From Opitutaceae bacterium (GTDB taxonomy: Bacteria; Verrucomicrobiota; Verrucomicrobiia; Opitutales; Opitutaceae): a stretch of DNA of 64,000 nucleotides. Location of the stretch: contig PLXR01000147.1 of assembly GCA_003151495.1 (NCBI GenBank), forward strand, positions 1-64,000. The letters are read 5' to 3'. The notes beneath the pieces are model-generated. The model was not told where the DNA came from and made no database searches. It saw only the letters and a program-made list of their open reading frames with translations. Position 1 is the first letter of the stretch, and every line of letters begins with the position of its first letter. Positions 19,802 to 28,915 of this stretch are shown in pieces. A program made the translations under genes and the position numbers.

Positions 19802-20752
19802 TCACAACGAGTCACCGCCGCGAGCGACATTATCGGGGGTAAAGACCCGGGACTCAAGCGCTACCTCCTTCGGCACGGACTCCCCGTTCAGTATCCGCAA
19901 GGCGCTGGCGACAGCCTCCTTTCCCCCTGTGGGGTACTCGAAGGAGGCCGCGAGGAGCCTCTGTCTCACGTAGGCCTGCCCCTCCTGGGGCAGGCCGTCG
20001 ATCCCGACGAAGAGGATGTCCCCCTCGCGGCCCGCCGCCTTGGCGGCGAGGTAGGCGCCGTGGGCGCCCGGGTCGTTGTGCGCGTACACGAGGTCGATCT
20101 GCTCGTTGACGGCGAGCGCGGACTCCATCTCCTTGCGCGCCTCGGGCTCGAGCCACTTCATGTCGGCCTCGAAGACGATGTCGACCGGCGCGCCCTTGAT
20201 GGCCTCCCGGAACCCGGCATCCCGGTCCTGGCCCGGCGTGGAGGTCATGAGGCCCTTGAGTTCCACCAGGCGCGCGCGCCCGCCTGCCTTCATCCTAGGG
20301 AGCGCGGCGAGGCGCCTTGCGATCCACTCGCCCGCAGCCCTCCCGATCCTCCGGTTGTCCGCCCCGATGAACTGCGTGTAGTCGCCCCCCAGGACGCGGC
20401 GGTCGAGCACGACCACGGGGATTCCCCGCCTGAACGCCTCGGCGACGGGCGGGGTGAGCGGCGCCGCCTCCTTCGGGGAGACGATCAGGAGGTCGACCTC
20501 GGCGTTCACGAACTCCCCGATCTGCGCGGCCTGCGCGAGGGTGTCGTTCTGGGCGTCCTTGAAGACGACCTCGAGCTCCGGGTGCGCCCGCGCGGCCTTG
20601 AGGATGTCCGCGTTCATCTGGACCCTCCAGGGTTCGCCCAGGTTGCACTGGCTCATCCCGATGATCCACTTGTCGCCGTGCCTTGGCTTGCCGGCAAGGG
20701 CGGTGGCGGCGAGGCAAAGCGTGAGGACGAGGGAGAGGGCGTGTTTTGACAT
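19802..20752 (-). CDS. Periplasmic sugar-binding protein (RbsB/YtfQ-like)
   Basis: Signal peptide; WIIGMSQCNLGEPWRVQMNADILKAARAHPELEVVFKDAQNDTLAQAAQIGEFVNAEVDLLIVSPKEAAPLTPPVAEAFRRGIPVVVLDRRV. Confidence 0.88.
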   Translation of the reverse strand: MSKHALSLVLTLCLAATALAGKPRHGDKWIIGMSQCNLGEPWRVQMNADILKAARAHPELEVVFKDAQNDTLAQAAQIGEFVNAEVDLLIVSPKEAAPLTPPVAEAFRRGIPVVVLDRRVLGGDYTQFIGADNRRIGRAAGEWIARRLAALPRMKAGGRARLVELKGLMTSTPGQDRDAGFREAIKGAPVDIVFEADMKWLEPEARKEMESALAVNEQIDLVYAHNDPGAHGAYLAAKAAGREGDILFVGIDGLPQEGQAYVRQRLLAASFEYPTGGKEAVASALRILNGESVPKEVALESRVFTPDNVARGGDSL

Positions 20753-20770
20753 GGGGTTTTTGTTTGGGGG

Positions 20771-21745
20771 TCAGGGTTTCCTTCTCTGGAGGAGCACGGC
20801 GGCCACGATGATGGCGCCGGTCAGCATGAGCCGGCTCGCCTCCGGGACGGCGTTGATGCTGAGGATCTTCTCCAGATAGCCGATCGTGATCGCGCCGATC
20901 AGGGTGAGCCCCACCCCGCCCCGCCCCCCAGCGAGGCTCGTGCCGCCGATGACGACGATCGCGATGGCCGTCAGCTCGTAGCCGGTTCCGGCCTCCGGGT
21001 CGCCCTGCTCCTCCTGCGCGGCCTGGCATATTCCCGCCACCGCGGCGAACACCCCGCAGAGCCCGTAGGCGAGGAGCTTCGCCCGCACGACGGGCACCCC
21101 CGAGAGGCGCGCGGCATCCTCGTTGCCCCCTGTCGCGTAGAGGTAGCGGCCGTACCTGAGCCTCGAGAGAACGACCCAAGAGACCAGGACGCATGCGAGG
21201 AAGACGAGCGAGACGGCCGCCACGTTTCCGCCGAGGACCCTTGCGTCGAGGCGCGCGAAGACGGTCGGGAGATCCACGTACGAGAAGCTGCCGTCCGGCT
21301 GCTGGATCACCCGGGATATCTTCTGCCCGCCGGAGAGGGCCTTGGCGAGGCCCCGGGCGAACACCATGAGGGCGAGCGTCGCGATGAAGGGCTGGACCCT
21401 GAGGCGGGAGACGAGCGTGCCCGAGGCGAGGCCGGCCGCCGCGCCCGCGCCCAGGGTCAACGCAACGGCGAGGAAAGCCGGCAGGCCGTGGTGCAGGGTT
21501 GCGGTCGAGAAGATCACGGCCGAGAGCCCGAGCACGCTGCCGACGGCTAGGTCGATCCCGCCCGAGACCACGACCAGCGTCATGCCGCAGGCCAGGATCC
21601 CGTAGACCGACACCTGGCGGAGCATGTCCCTGTGGGTGCTCCAGTGGAAGAAGGCCCCGTGGGCGTTGCAGAGGCACCCGATCGCGAAGACGAGGGCCAG
21701 TGCGAGGAGCGCCCGGACCCAGGGGATCTGGAAGGCGGCCTTCAT
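20771..21745 (-). CDS. Sugar ABC transporter permease (RbsC-like)
   Basis: From ATG 21745: MKAAFQIPWVRALLALALVFAIG...GMTLVVVSGGIDLAVGSVLGLSAV...GLASGTLVSRLRVQPFIATLALMVFARGLA...ATGGNEDAARLSGVPV. Confidence 0.92.
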   Translation of the reverse strand: MKAAFQIPWVRALLALALVFAIGCLCNAHGAFFHWSTHRDMLRQVSVYGILACGMTLVVVSGGIDLAVGSVLGLSAVIFSTATLHHGLPAFLAVALTLGAGAAAGLASGTLVSRLRVQPFIATLALMVFARGLAKALSGGQKISRVIQQPDGSFSYVDLPTVFARLDARVLGGNVAAVSLVFLACVLVSWVVLSRLRYGRYLYATGGNEDAARLSGVPVVRAKLLAYGLCGVFAAVAGICQAAQEEQGDPEAGTGYELTAIAIVVIGGTSLAGGRGGVGLTLIGAITIGYLEKILSINAVPEASRLMLTGAIIVAAVLLQRRKP

Positions 21746-23280
21746 TGCGATCCCATGGCCGCGGCGAGCACCTTCTCCTGGGTCGCCTCCGCCCGCGTGA
21801 ATTCCGCGGAGACGCTCCCTCGGTGCAGGACAAGGATCCGATCCGACAGGCCGAGGAGCTCGGGAAGCTCGCTCGATATGAGGAGGATCGCCATCCCCTG
21901 CCCTGTCCAGGCCCTCATGAGCGAGTAGATCTCCCTCTTTGCCCCGACGTCGACCCCCCGGGTCGGGTCCTCGAGGAGGAGCACCCTCGGCCCCGTGCAG
22001 AGCCATTTTGCGAGCACCACCTTCTGCTGGTTGCCGCCGGAGAGCGTGCCCACCGGCTGCTCAATGGACGCAAGTCGTATGCCGAGGGCCCCGGCCCAGT
22101 GCCTGGCCCGGCTCCTCTCGATCCCGCGGCGCAGGAGCCCCATCGGGGACACCCCGGGGAGGGACGCGAGGCTCACGTTGGCCCCGACGCTCATCCCGAG
22201 GACGAGGCCCGTGGCCTTCCGGTCCGCGGTCAGGTGGGCGAGCCCCCGCCCGATGGAGTCCCGGGGATTTTTCGGGTGAAAGGGCACCCCGCCCAGCGTC
22301 ACCTCGCCCGTGCAGCAGGCGCCCCGCGACCCGAACAGGCCCTGGAAAAGCTCGGCGGCGCCGGAACCCTGGAGCCCGGCGATGCCGAGGATCTCGCCCG
22401 GCGCCACTCTGAGGCTCACCCCTCCGACGGCGTTGCGCCGGGACGGGTCCGGGTCGCGGACGCCGAGCCCTCGGGTCTCGAGGGCCGGCGCAGCAGTGCC
22501 TCCCGCCCGCCCCTCGCCCGGAGGGGGGAACTGCTCGGACAGGTCCCTGCCGACCATCCACTGGATCAGCCTCCTCTCGGGGCATTCGCCGGCCGGCGCG
22601 GTGCCGACCCACTTCCCGTCCCTGAGGACCGTGATCCGGTCGGCGACCCTGGCGATCTCCTCCATCTTGTGCGTGATGTAGATCACGGCGCACCCCCGGG
22701 CCCTGAGGGCGGCGACCAGGGTAAAGAGCTTGTCCACCTCGGGCCGGTCGAGCGCGCTCGTCGGCTCGTCCATCACGATCACCCTCGCCTCGAAGGCCAG
22801 GGCCTTGGCGATCTCAATCCGGTTCTTGACCGACAGGGAGAAGGCCTCGACGGGGCGCGCCATGTCGGCCTCGGAGAGCTCGAGGTTGAGCTGGCGGCAG
22901 AGTTCGGCCGAGCGGGCGACCTGGGCGGGGCGGTCGAGCCACCATCCCCCGAGGCGACGGGATTCCCTGCCCAGGTGGATGTTGTCGGAGACGCTCATCG
23001 AGTCGACGAGCGAGAGCTCCTGGTGGATGACCGAGATGCCGCTACGCCTCGCGTCGTCGGGAGACGCGGGCCGCAGAGGCTTCCCTTGGAGGGTCATCTC
23101 GCCGTCGAACCCGGGGTGCACTCCCGCCAGTATCTTTATCAGCGTGCTCTTGCCGGCCCCGTTCTCGCCGGCCAGCACGTGGACCTCCCCCGCGAGGACG
23201 TCGAAGGAGACATCGTCAAGGGCCCTGACGCCCCCGAACGACTTCCCGACCCGGGCAAAGCGGAGGAGCGGTTCCGGCAT
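21742..23280 (-). CDS. Sugar ABC transporter ATPase (RbsA-like, two ABC domains)
   Basis: MPEPLLRFARVGKSFGGVRALDDVSFDVLAGEVHVLAGENGAGKSTLIKILAG...SLSVKNRIEIAKALAFEARVIVMDEPTSAL...LSGGNQQKVVLAKWL; 4-nt stop/start overlap with permease. Confidence 0.95.
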   Translation of the reverse strand: MPEPLLRFARVGKSFGGVRALDDVSFDVLAGEVHVLAGENGAGKSTLIKILAGVHPGFDGEMTLQGKPLRPASPDDARRSGISVIHQELSLVDSMSVSDNIHLGRESRRLGGWWLDRPAQVARSAELCRQLNLELSEADMARPVEAFSLSVKNRIEIAKALAFEARVIVMDEPTSALDRPEVDKLFTLVAALRARGCAVIYITHKMEEIARVADRITVLRDGKWVGTAPAGECPERRLIQWMVGRDLSEQFPPPGEGRAGGTAAPALETRGLGVRDPDPSRRNAVGGVSLRVAPGEILGIAGLQGSGAAELFQGLFGSRGACCTGEVTLGGVPFHPKNPRDSIGRGLAHLTADRKATGLVLGMSVGANVSLASLPGVSPMGLLRRGIERSRARHWAGALGIRLASIEQPVGTLSGGNQQKVVLAKWLCTGPRVLLLEDPTRGVDVGAKREIYSLMRAWTGQGMAILLISSELPELLGLSDRILVLHRGSVSAEFTRAEATQEKVLAAAMGSQ

Positions 23281-23308
23281 CGGTGGGTCCTGCCGAACGA
23301 CGTGCGCC

Positions 23309-24586
23309 CTAGGGCGCACGCTCGCCCGCCGGCGCGAGCGCCGGGAGGTCGTGCTGGGGGTGATCGAGGTAGAAGTAGCTTGTCGCCGAGTAGTCGTCGG
23401 ACCGGTAGAAGTTCACCCAGCCCTTCGCAAACCGCTCCTCCTTCAGGTCCGGGGCGGGCACCTCGTCGAGGAGCCTCACGAAGCTGGTCTTTGTCCCGAC
23501 TGAGATGGGCCGGAGCGGGGTTCCCTTCGCGATCAGCGCAACGACGATGTCGCGTTCCCCGCCCCCGATCTCCTGGATCACGGCCCGGAAGTCCTTGTTG
23601 AAGTAGACCGGGTCGGGAACATGGAGCCGGTAGAAGGCGAAGCTTCCCTCCTTGTCATCGGATATCGTGCATCCCTGGTAGGGACCCGAGAACACGCCCT
23701 CCCCGTAGCCGGTGCCGATGTAGTCCTCGGTGCCGGTCCCCACGATCGTCGGGTGCTCGCGGTCCCCGTCCAGGTACATCCTCACCTCCCCCTCGCCGTA
23801 CCAGGTGCGCGGGTAGGCCTCGCTGGTCCTGACCCCCATGTTGACCCCCAGGAAGCGCCCCTTGCCCTCGACCCGGGGGAGGAACTCGAAGTCTTCGCCG
23901 ATCGCGACGGACTTTTGCCGCTTCCAGATGGAGTGGAAGTAGAGCATGTCGCCCGGGACGGCGCCCTTCACGAAGTCGACGTCGAAGAACAGGGCCTCGA
24001 GGTCCGCGCGGCCCTCGTTGGTCACGGTCACCCGCGCCGCCCTCCTGAAGGGCATCGGCGCAAAGCAGTCGAAGGAGCGCCCCTCGGGGCTCGCGAAGAG
24101 GGCGGACTGGAACGCCGTCAGCCGGCCGAGCCCCGCGCAGAAGAAATCACCGAAGGGCACGTCGACCGCAGGCCTCGCGGAGTCCTCCCAGTACATCCTG
24201 AGGCGAAGCGACCGGAGCGAGCCCGGGGAGCGGTCGCTCACGGTGGCCCAGATCCTCCGGATCACGCCGGGGCCCTTCGTGTCGAGGAGCACTTTCGTCT
24301 CCCCCGCCTTCAGCGACTCGAACGCATTCCCCTTCGCGGACTGGTTCGTCCGGCCGCCGTCGCCCTTCGCTCCGTTCAGGTTCTCGAAGCTGCTGACGCG
24401 CGACTGGACGTCCGCGGGCATCCGGTAGAGGTCGTCGGCCTGGGCGCCGGCGCGCGACGTCAGGAGTCCCAGTAGGGCAAGGATCCTCAATCCGCTGCCG
24501 GGGCCGGCGGCATGGGGGATCCAACCCAGGGGTAGCCGCCTTGTTGTCATTTCTTCAATCACCCTAGATGTGCCAGAAGGCCCCAA
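23309..24586 (-). CDS. Exported DUF2961 / GH172-family protein
   Basis: Signal peptide then SSFENLNGAKGDGGRTNQSAKGNAFESLKAGETKVLLDTKGPGVIRRIWATVSD...VPFGDFFCAGLGR...IVGTGTEDYIGTGYGEGVFSGPYQG, characteristic of DUF2961/GH172. Alternative ATG at 24550. Confidence 0.85.
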   Translation of the reverse strand: MGPSGTSRVIEEMTTRRLPLGWIPHAAGPGSGLRILALLGLLTSRAGAQADDLYRMPADVQSRVSSFENLNGAKGDGGRTNQSAKGNAFESLKAGETKVLLDTKGPGVIRRIWATVSDRSPGSLRSLRLRMYWEDSARPAVDVPFGDFFCAGLGRLTAFQSALFASPEGRSFDCFAPMPFRRAARVTVTNEGRADLEALFFDVDFVKGAVPGDMLYFHSIWKRQKSVAIGEDFEFLPRVEGKGRFLGVNMGVRTSEAYPRTWYGEGEVRMYLDGDREHPTIVGTGTEDYIGTGYGEGVFSGPYQGCTISDDKEGSFAFYRLHVPDPVYFNKDFRAVIQEIGGGERDIVVALIAKGTPLRPISVGTKTSFVRLLDEVPAPDLKEERFAKGWVNFYRSDDYSATSYFYLDHPQHDLPALAPAGERAP

Positions 24587-24621
24587 TTGGCGGGCCGAGG
24601 CAAGACTTAGGCTGGGTCGCG

Positions 24622-24648
24622 TAGCCGGGCGGTTTTTCGGCTAAACCG
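24622..24648. promoter_or_regulatory. Two overlapping, mutually exclusive dyads (TAGCCG/CGGCTA and CGGTTT/AAACCG) in divergent leader region
   Basis: Arms 24622-24627/24638-24643 and 24630-24635/24643-24648, exact complements. Confidence 0.3.
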
Positions 24649-24748
24649 ATTCCCCAATGGTCCGATGGACTAGAGACGTCCCGGCTGCCAAAGGCACACG
24701 GGCCAGGGGGGCGTATTCGTGGTTCACAGGCAAAATCCAGAGCACTCG

Positions 24749-25150
24749 ATGCGTCCCAGGAATCCAGCGCGCCCGAGGGCGCCCTGGGCAGTCCTTGCAT
24801 TGCTGCCGTTCCTGCAGGGTTGCACGGCCGTCGCCCCGGCGCCCGCGCCGCCGCCGCCGGCCCACCTGGTCGTCACCAACCTGACGGACTACCGTTGGCA
24901 CATCGTCATCAGCCGCCCGTCCGGCCAGCCCGTGCGGGATTTCGAGGTGAAGGCCCGCGCTTCAAGCGCCGTGGACCTGGACGGGGCCGACTACGTGATC
25001 GACCAGGACGCGGTGGCCGGGAGCGCGGACCCCGAGCTCGCGCGCAGGCTCTCGGTCCACCTGGATCCGGGAGAAGCCTACGGCTGGAGGCTCGCGACGC
25101 TACTCTCCGCCTCCCCGACCGACGCCGGCGCGCAGGAGCCATCGAGATGA
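24749..25150 (+). CDS. Hypothetical lipoprotein
   Basis: MRPRNPARPRAPWAVLALLPFLQGCTAVAPAPAPPPPAHLVVTNLTDYRWHIVISRPSGQPV...; lipobox-like LLPFLQGC; ATGA overlap with next gene. Confidence 0.65.
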   Translation: MRPRNPARPRAPWAVLALLPFLQGCTAVAPAPAPPPPAHLVVTNLTDYRWHIVISRPSGQPVRDFEVKARASSAVDLDGADYVIDQDAVAGSADPELARRLSVHLDPGEAYGWRLATLLSASPTDAGAQEPSR

Positions 25151-27795
25151 GCAGCGCCTCAACAACCCGCCGCGCCGTGGCTGAGATCGACCTCAGCGGA
25201 AGCCATTCCGGGGGATTCCGGATAGGCAACCGCTCGATCCACGGTTTCTGGCACCTGTTCTCTTCCCATTTCCGCCATGTCCTCGTCGCACCGCAGCGCA
25301 GGCCGGAGAGCGGCGGAGTCGCCTGGGCCTGGAGGGAGGAGGGCGACCCCCGGCCCGTGACTGCAGCGGAGCTCGCCGAGGTGCGCCGCCGCCTGTCGGA
25401 GTCCAGCCGGTCGCTGGGGGGAAGCCTGGGAGTGATCGGAGGGGAGGACGCACCCGCGGGAGGCTCCGCCGCGACGCTCGAGTGCCAGGTGCTCGCCGTC
25501 ATAAACCAGATGGTCGGCCAGCTCGTCTCGCAGAGGGACGCCGCGCTCGCGCGCTTTGTCTGCCGGACCGAGACCGGGATCATGGTGCACAGCTGGGGCT
25601 GCGTGGAGGCGGCCAAGCCCGTGTATCCCGACGGTCGGAACGGAGAAATCAGCGGGACCGTCTTTTCCGCAAACGGACGGCCGCTCGCGGCCGAGGTGAT
25701 CCTGGAAAACCCGACGGGCGTGCGGGTCTCCAGGACCGAATCCCACAAGGAAAGGGGATTCAGGTTCACGGATATCCCCGCGGGATCCTATCGCCTGCGG
25801 GTGGCGGACCGGAGCGACTTTGCCGGTGAGGGCCTCGCCATCACACTGGACCAGGGTGCTTTGAAGCGGTTGGAGCTTCGCGCAGACGGGGCTCCCACGA
25901 ACCCGGGACAGGCAAAGACCCAAGGGGGCCGCGGCGTCCCCCTCGCGGTGGCCCTGTTTCTCATCCTGGGTGCCGGTGCCGCGGCGTGGCTCCTCATTGG
26001 CCCGGCTGACGGGCATGCACCGGGCGGCAGCCCGTCGGGCGGCTGGCGTTCGGCGTCCGGATCGCTGGTGGACAGCGGGGGACACGACAAGGACACCGCG
26101 CACCGAAGCCTGCATTCGAGATTCAAATGGCCGTCGCTTGCCAGAATCTCAAGGGCCTTCAGATCCGCGTTCACGCAGGGAACCCGCTCCCCGGCGGGCA
26201 CGGCAGGGATTGCCGGGGACAACGAACGCCGCGCCGATGGAGCCGAAGCCTCGGCCGACGGACGGGCACTCCCAGCGCCCGGGGAACGTGTCGCAGGTGA
26301 GCCGGCAGACCAGCAGAAGGCGCCGCCGGACAGGGCTCCAGGCGCCAAAAAGGGGGCCAGCGAAAAACCGGATTCCATCGGTCCGGATACCGGCCCGTCG
26401 GAATCGTCCCTAGACCCATCCGCGCCGCCTCCTTCAAAGGAGATCATTCGTGCCGTGCCCATTGAAACGGCGCGGGCGGATGGAATGCAGCCGGACGCAG
26501 CGGCGGCCGCTTCGCCGTCTCTCGGCGCAGCGCCCGAAGCCCTCTCCCAGGCCGCCGATGCCGGCGGAGACGGCGCAGAGGCAACAGGCAGCGTGGCTGC
26601 GGGCGGTTCATCCGACGGCCTGCCCTCTCCGGGCAACGGGACATCCGCTGGGCCGCTGTCCGGAACTGAAGGCGCGGGCGGCGCCAAGCCCGCCGCCCTC
26701 CCATCGCAATCCGTGATTGTTGCAAATCCCGCGGAAGGCGCGGTTGAAAAGGCGCAGTCCGAGATCGAGCCGCTGTCGGCTCTTCCTGACAAACTCGATG
26801 CAAAACAAGATTCCATGCAAGCGACCGCTGCGGCGCAGCCCGGCCCGGAGACTGCAAAAGATGCTCCCCATCAGGAACACAACGAACCTAGGAGGCTGGC
26901 AATTCCCACACCCCATTCGGCCGAAAAGACCGCGCCAAGGGCGGCTCCAGTGGCCACGGCATCACTGCACCCATTGCCACCGACGACCGTTGCCGATCCC
27001 GTCGCCTCCGCGGGAGCGTCGACCCCAGGCCGCGACTTGGACGCGGTCGCAGGGGAGCAAAGAGGTGCGAAGCAGGGGGCGGCCGCCTTGGCCGCTGTCG
27101 CCCCGAGTGCGGAACCTGTCCTATCCGGCCCAAACCGCCCACTCGTGAGGATCGGCCGCCTTCACGCGACGCCCTGGAAAGCCCAGGTCGTACGGGACAT
27201 CATCGTTCCGACCCGTCCTGTCCCCGTTACCGCGGGAGAATCCGTCGCTTCACTGCAGGACGGCCTTCGCAGGGAGCGCCTTGCGCTCATGCCAAGGTCC
27301 TTCGCGCAGCCCAGGGTCAGGTGCGGCCTTGCGTTTGAGTTTTCCCCGGACTCGTCCGGTCCCCCGAAATGGCGAGTCTCCGGAGGATCCGTGCCAGGCT
27401 CAACGGTCGATGGAAACAGGGCCGAGCTTGACCTTCCCCGGCCCGGATCCCTCCGCGACGAGACCTACGTCCTGTGCGGCGGGGACGGGCGCGATATCGC
27501 CCGGGTGTCCTTTGACAGAGCGGGCGAACCCGAGCTCCGCGTCACCCACGGCGCCCGCGCGTGGTACTGGCTCGGCGTCGAGCGTGAACCCTCGGACGGA
27601 CCCTATGAGTGGCAGCTCCTTTCCGGCGGATCCCTTCCCGGCGCCTGGCGCCAGGAAGGTGCGTTGCAGGGCGGCCGCATGCAGCGGTTAGAGGTCCCCC
27701 TGGCCTCCTCGGACGGGATGGGTGAACCGACCCGTGTGGCGCTTGTCGACCCGGCCACGGGGCTCGGGGTCGCATTCGAATTCGCCCTGCGGTGA
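25147..27795 (+). CDS. Single-TM protein: N-terminal domain plus carboxypeptidase-regulatory-like (CNA-B-type) domain, TM, long Ala/Pro-rich linker, duplicated C-terminal domain
   Basis: ATG at 25147; NGEISGTVFSANGRPLAAEVILENPTGVRVSRTESHKERGFRFTDIPAGSYRLRVAD (regulatory-like beta domain), PLAVALFLILGAGAAAWLLIGP (TM), about 400 aa low-complexity linker, C-terminal W..SGGS.PG repeats. Confidence 0.7.
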   Translation: MSSASTTRRAVAEIDLSGSHSGGFRIGNRSIHGFWHLFSSHFRHVLVAPQRRPESGGVAWAWREEGDPRPVTAAELAEVRRRLSESSRSLGGSLGVIGGEDAPAGGSAATLECQVLAVINQMVGQLVSQRDAALARFVCRTETGIMVHSWGCVEAAKPVYPDGRNGEISGTVFSANGRPLAAEVILENPTGVRVSRTESHKERGFRFTDIPAGSYRLRVADRSDFAGEGLAITLDQGALKRLELRADGAPTNPGQAKTQGGRGVPLAVALFLILGAGAAAWLLIGPADGHAPGGSPSGGWRSASGSLVDSGGHDKDTAHRSLHSRFKWPSLARISRAFRSAFTQGTRSPAGTAGIAGDNERRADGAEASADGRALPAPGERVAGEPADQQKAPPDRAPGAKKGASEKPDSIGPDTGPSESSLDPSAPPPSKEIIRAVPIETARADGMQPDAAAAASPSLGAAPEALSQAADAGGDGAEATGSVAAGGSSDGLPSPGNGTSAGPLSGTEGAGGAKPAALPSQSVIVANPAEGAVEKAQSEIEPLSALPDKLDAKQDSMQATAAAQPGPETAKDAPHQEHNEPRRLAIPTPHSAEKTAPRAAPVATASLHPLPPTTVADPVASAGASTPGRDLDAVAGEQRGAKQGAAALAAVAPSAEPVLSGPNRPLVRIGRLHATPWKAQVVRDIIVPTRPVPVTAGESVASLQDGLRRERLALMPRSFAQPRVRCGLAFEFSPDSSGPPKWRVSGGSVPGSTVDGNRAELDLPRPGSLRDETYVLCGGDGRDIARVSFDRAGEPELRVTHGARAWYWLGVEREPSDGPYEWQLLSGGSLPGAWRQEGALQGGRMQRLEVPLASSDGMGEPTRVALVDPATGLGVAFEFALR

Positions 27796-27809
27796 GCGCG
27801 CCTGCGCGC
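27796..27809. terminator. GC hairpin GCGCGC-CT-GCGCGC between convergent genes
   Basis: Inverted repeat filling the gap between stops at 27795 (+) and 27812 (-); no U-tract. Confidence 0.3.
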
Positions 27810-27811
27810 CG

Positions 27812-28780
27812 TCAAGTCCTGGACGAAAGCACTCGGCTAAACTCGACCGCGTCAATGTTTCCGCCCGTTAGGACGACGCCCGCGGGCTCGACGGGGCTCG
27901 CCCCGTGATCCTTGATCACCGCGGCGAGCCCGGCGCCCGCAGCCCCCTCGGCAACATTGTGGGTGTCGCTGAAGTACGCCCTCTGCGCCGCCTCGATCTC
28001 GTCGTCCGAAACCTTCACAATGCGCTCCACGCCCTTGAGGATGTGGGAAAGGGCCTCGGTGCTGGGCGTCGAGCACGCCATGCCGTCCGCAATCCGGGTC
28101 GAGGAGGGATGGGTCACGAGCTTGCGCGCGGCGAAAGAGAGGGCGATGGCCGGGGCCCGGTCCGCGGCGACGCCTATAATCTTCGTCGGCAGACCCAGGG
28201 CGTCTCTCGCAGCCATCATGGCGCATATCCCCGTTCCCATTCCGATTGGAACATAGACGCGTGCAAGGCGCGGCGCCTGCTGCAGGAAGGCGAGGGCCGA
28301 GACAGCGTTCCCCAGCACAAGGTCGTGGTGGTAGGAGGGCACCCAGTGTAGGTGCCTGCGCGCGGCGAGCTCCTCGGAGTGGACGAGGGCCGCCTGGAAG
28401 TCGTCGCCGTGCTCGATCAGCTCGGCGCCAAGGGCCCTCATCGCGAGGTTCTTCTCGACGCTGTTGCCATGCGGGACCACGACGGTGGCACTTAGGCCGT
28501 TCAGGCGCGCCGCGAAGGCCACCGCTTGGCCGAAGTTCCCGCGGGTCGCCGCAATGAGCCCGCGGACCCCGGGCTCGCGTGAGAGGACCCGTGCCGCGTA
28601 AACGAGCGCACCTCGAATCTTGAACGCGCCTATCGCGGTGTGGTTCTCGTGCTTCACCCAGAGGGGCCCGCCGACCCGGGCGCTGAGGAGCGGCCACTCA
28701 AACGCAGGCGTCGGCGGGACGACGGAGTCTACTGCCGGGGCGGCGGACTCTATCTCCTTGAGCGAGGGGAGCAGTTTCAT
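27812..28780 (-). CDS. PLP-dependent threonine/serine dehydratase-like protein
   Basis: PLWVKHENHTAIGAFKIRGALVYAARVL...GLIAATRGNFGQAVAFAARLNGLSATVVVPHGNSVEKN...GTGICAMMAARDALG; PLP Lys in GAFKIRGA. ATG at 28780. Confidence 0.85.
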   Translation of the reverse strand: MKLLPSLKEIESAAPAVDSVVPPTPAFEWPLLSARVGGPLWVKHENHTAIGAFKIRGALVYAARVLSREPGVRGLIAATRGNFGQAVAFAARLNGLSATVVVPHGNSVEKNLAMRALGAELIEHGDDFQAALVHSEELAARRHLHWVPSYHHDLVLGNAVSALAFLQQAPRLARVYVPIGMGTGICAMMAARDALGLPTKIIGVAADRAPAIALSFAARKLVTHPSSTRIADGMACSTPSTEALSHILKGVERIVKVSDDEIEAAQRAYFSDTHNVAEGAAGAGLAAVIKDHGASPVEPAGVVLTGGNIDAVEFSRVLSSRT

Positions 28781-28915
28781 GGGCGGGGGTGCCTGAGGGA
28801 TACATGGTGGCCCGTTTTCGCCTCTCCTGTCAAAGCACACCAGCAGCGTATTCCTTCGGGACGAGTCTGCGACGGCACAAAGGGTAAGCGGCCGACGGAG
28901 AATCCCATTCGCAAA

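Noticed and set aside
20295-21833. 512-aa minus-strand ORF overlapping sugar ABC genes
   Set aside because: Alternate-frame shadow; the RbsC/RbsB frames carry the family motifs.
21499-23601. 700-aa plus-strand ORF
   Set aside because: Antisense to ABC ATPase and permease with strong motifs.
24622-24648. H-type pseudoknot from the two interlocking dyads
   Set aside because: The loop crossing stem 1 would be essentially zero nt, sterically unlikely; alternative hairpins are more plausible.
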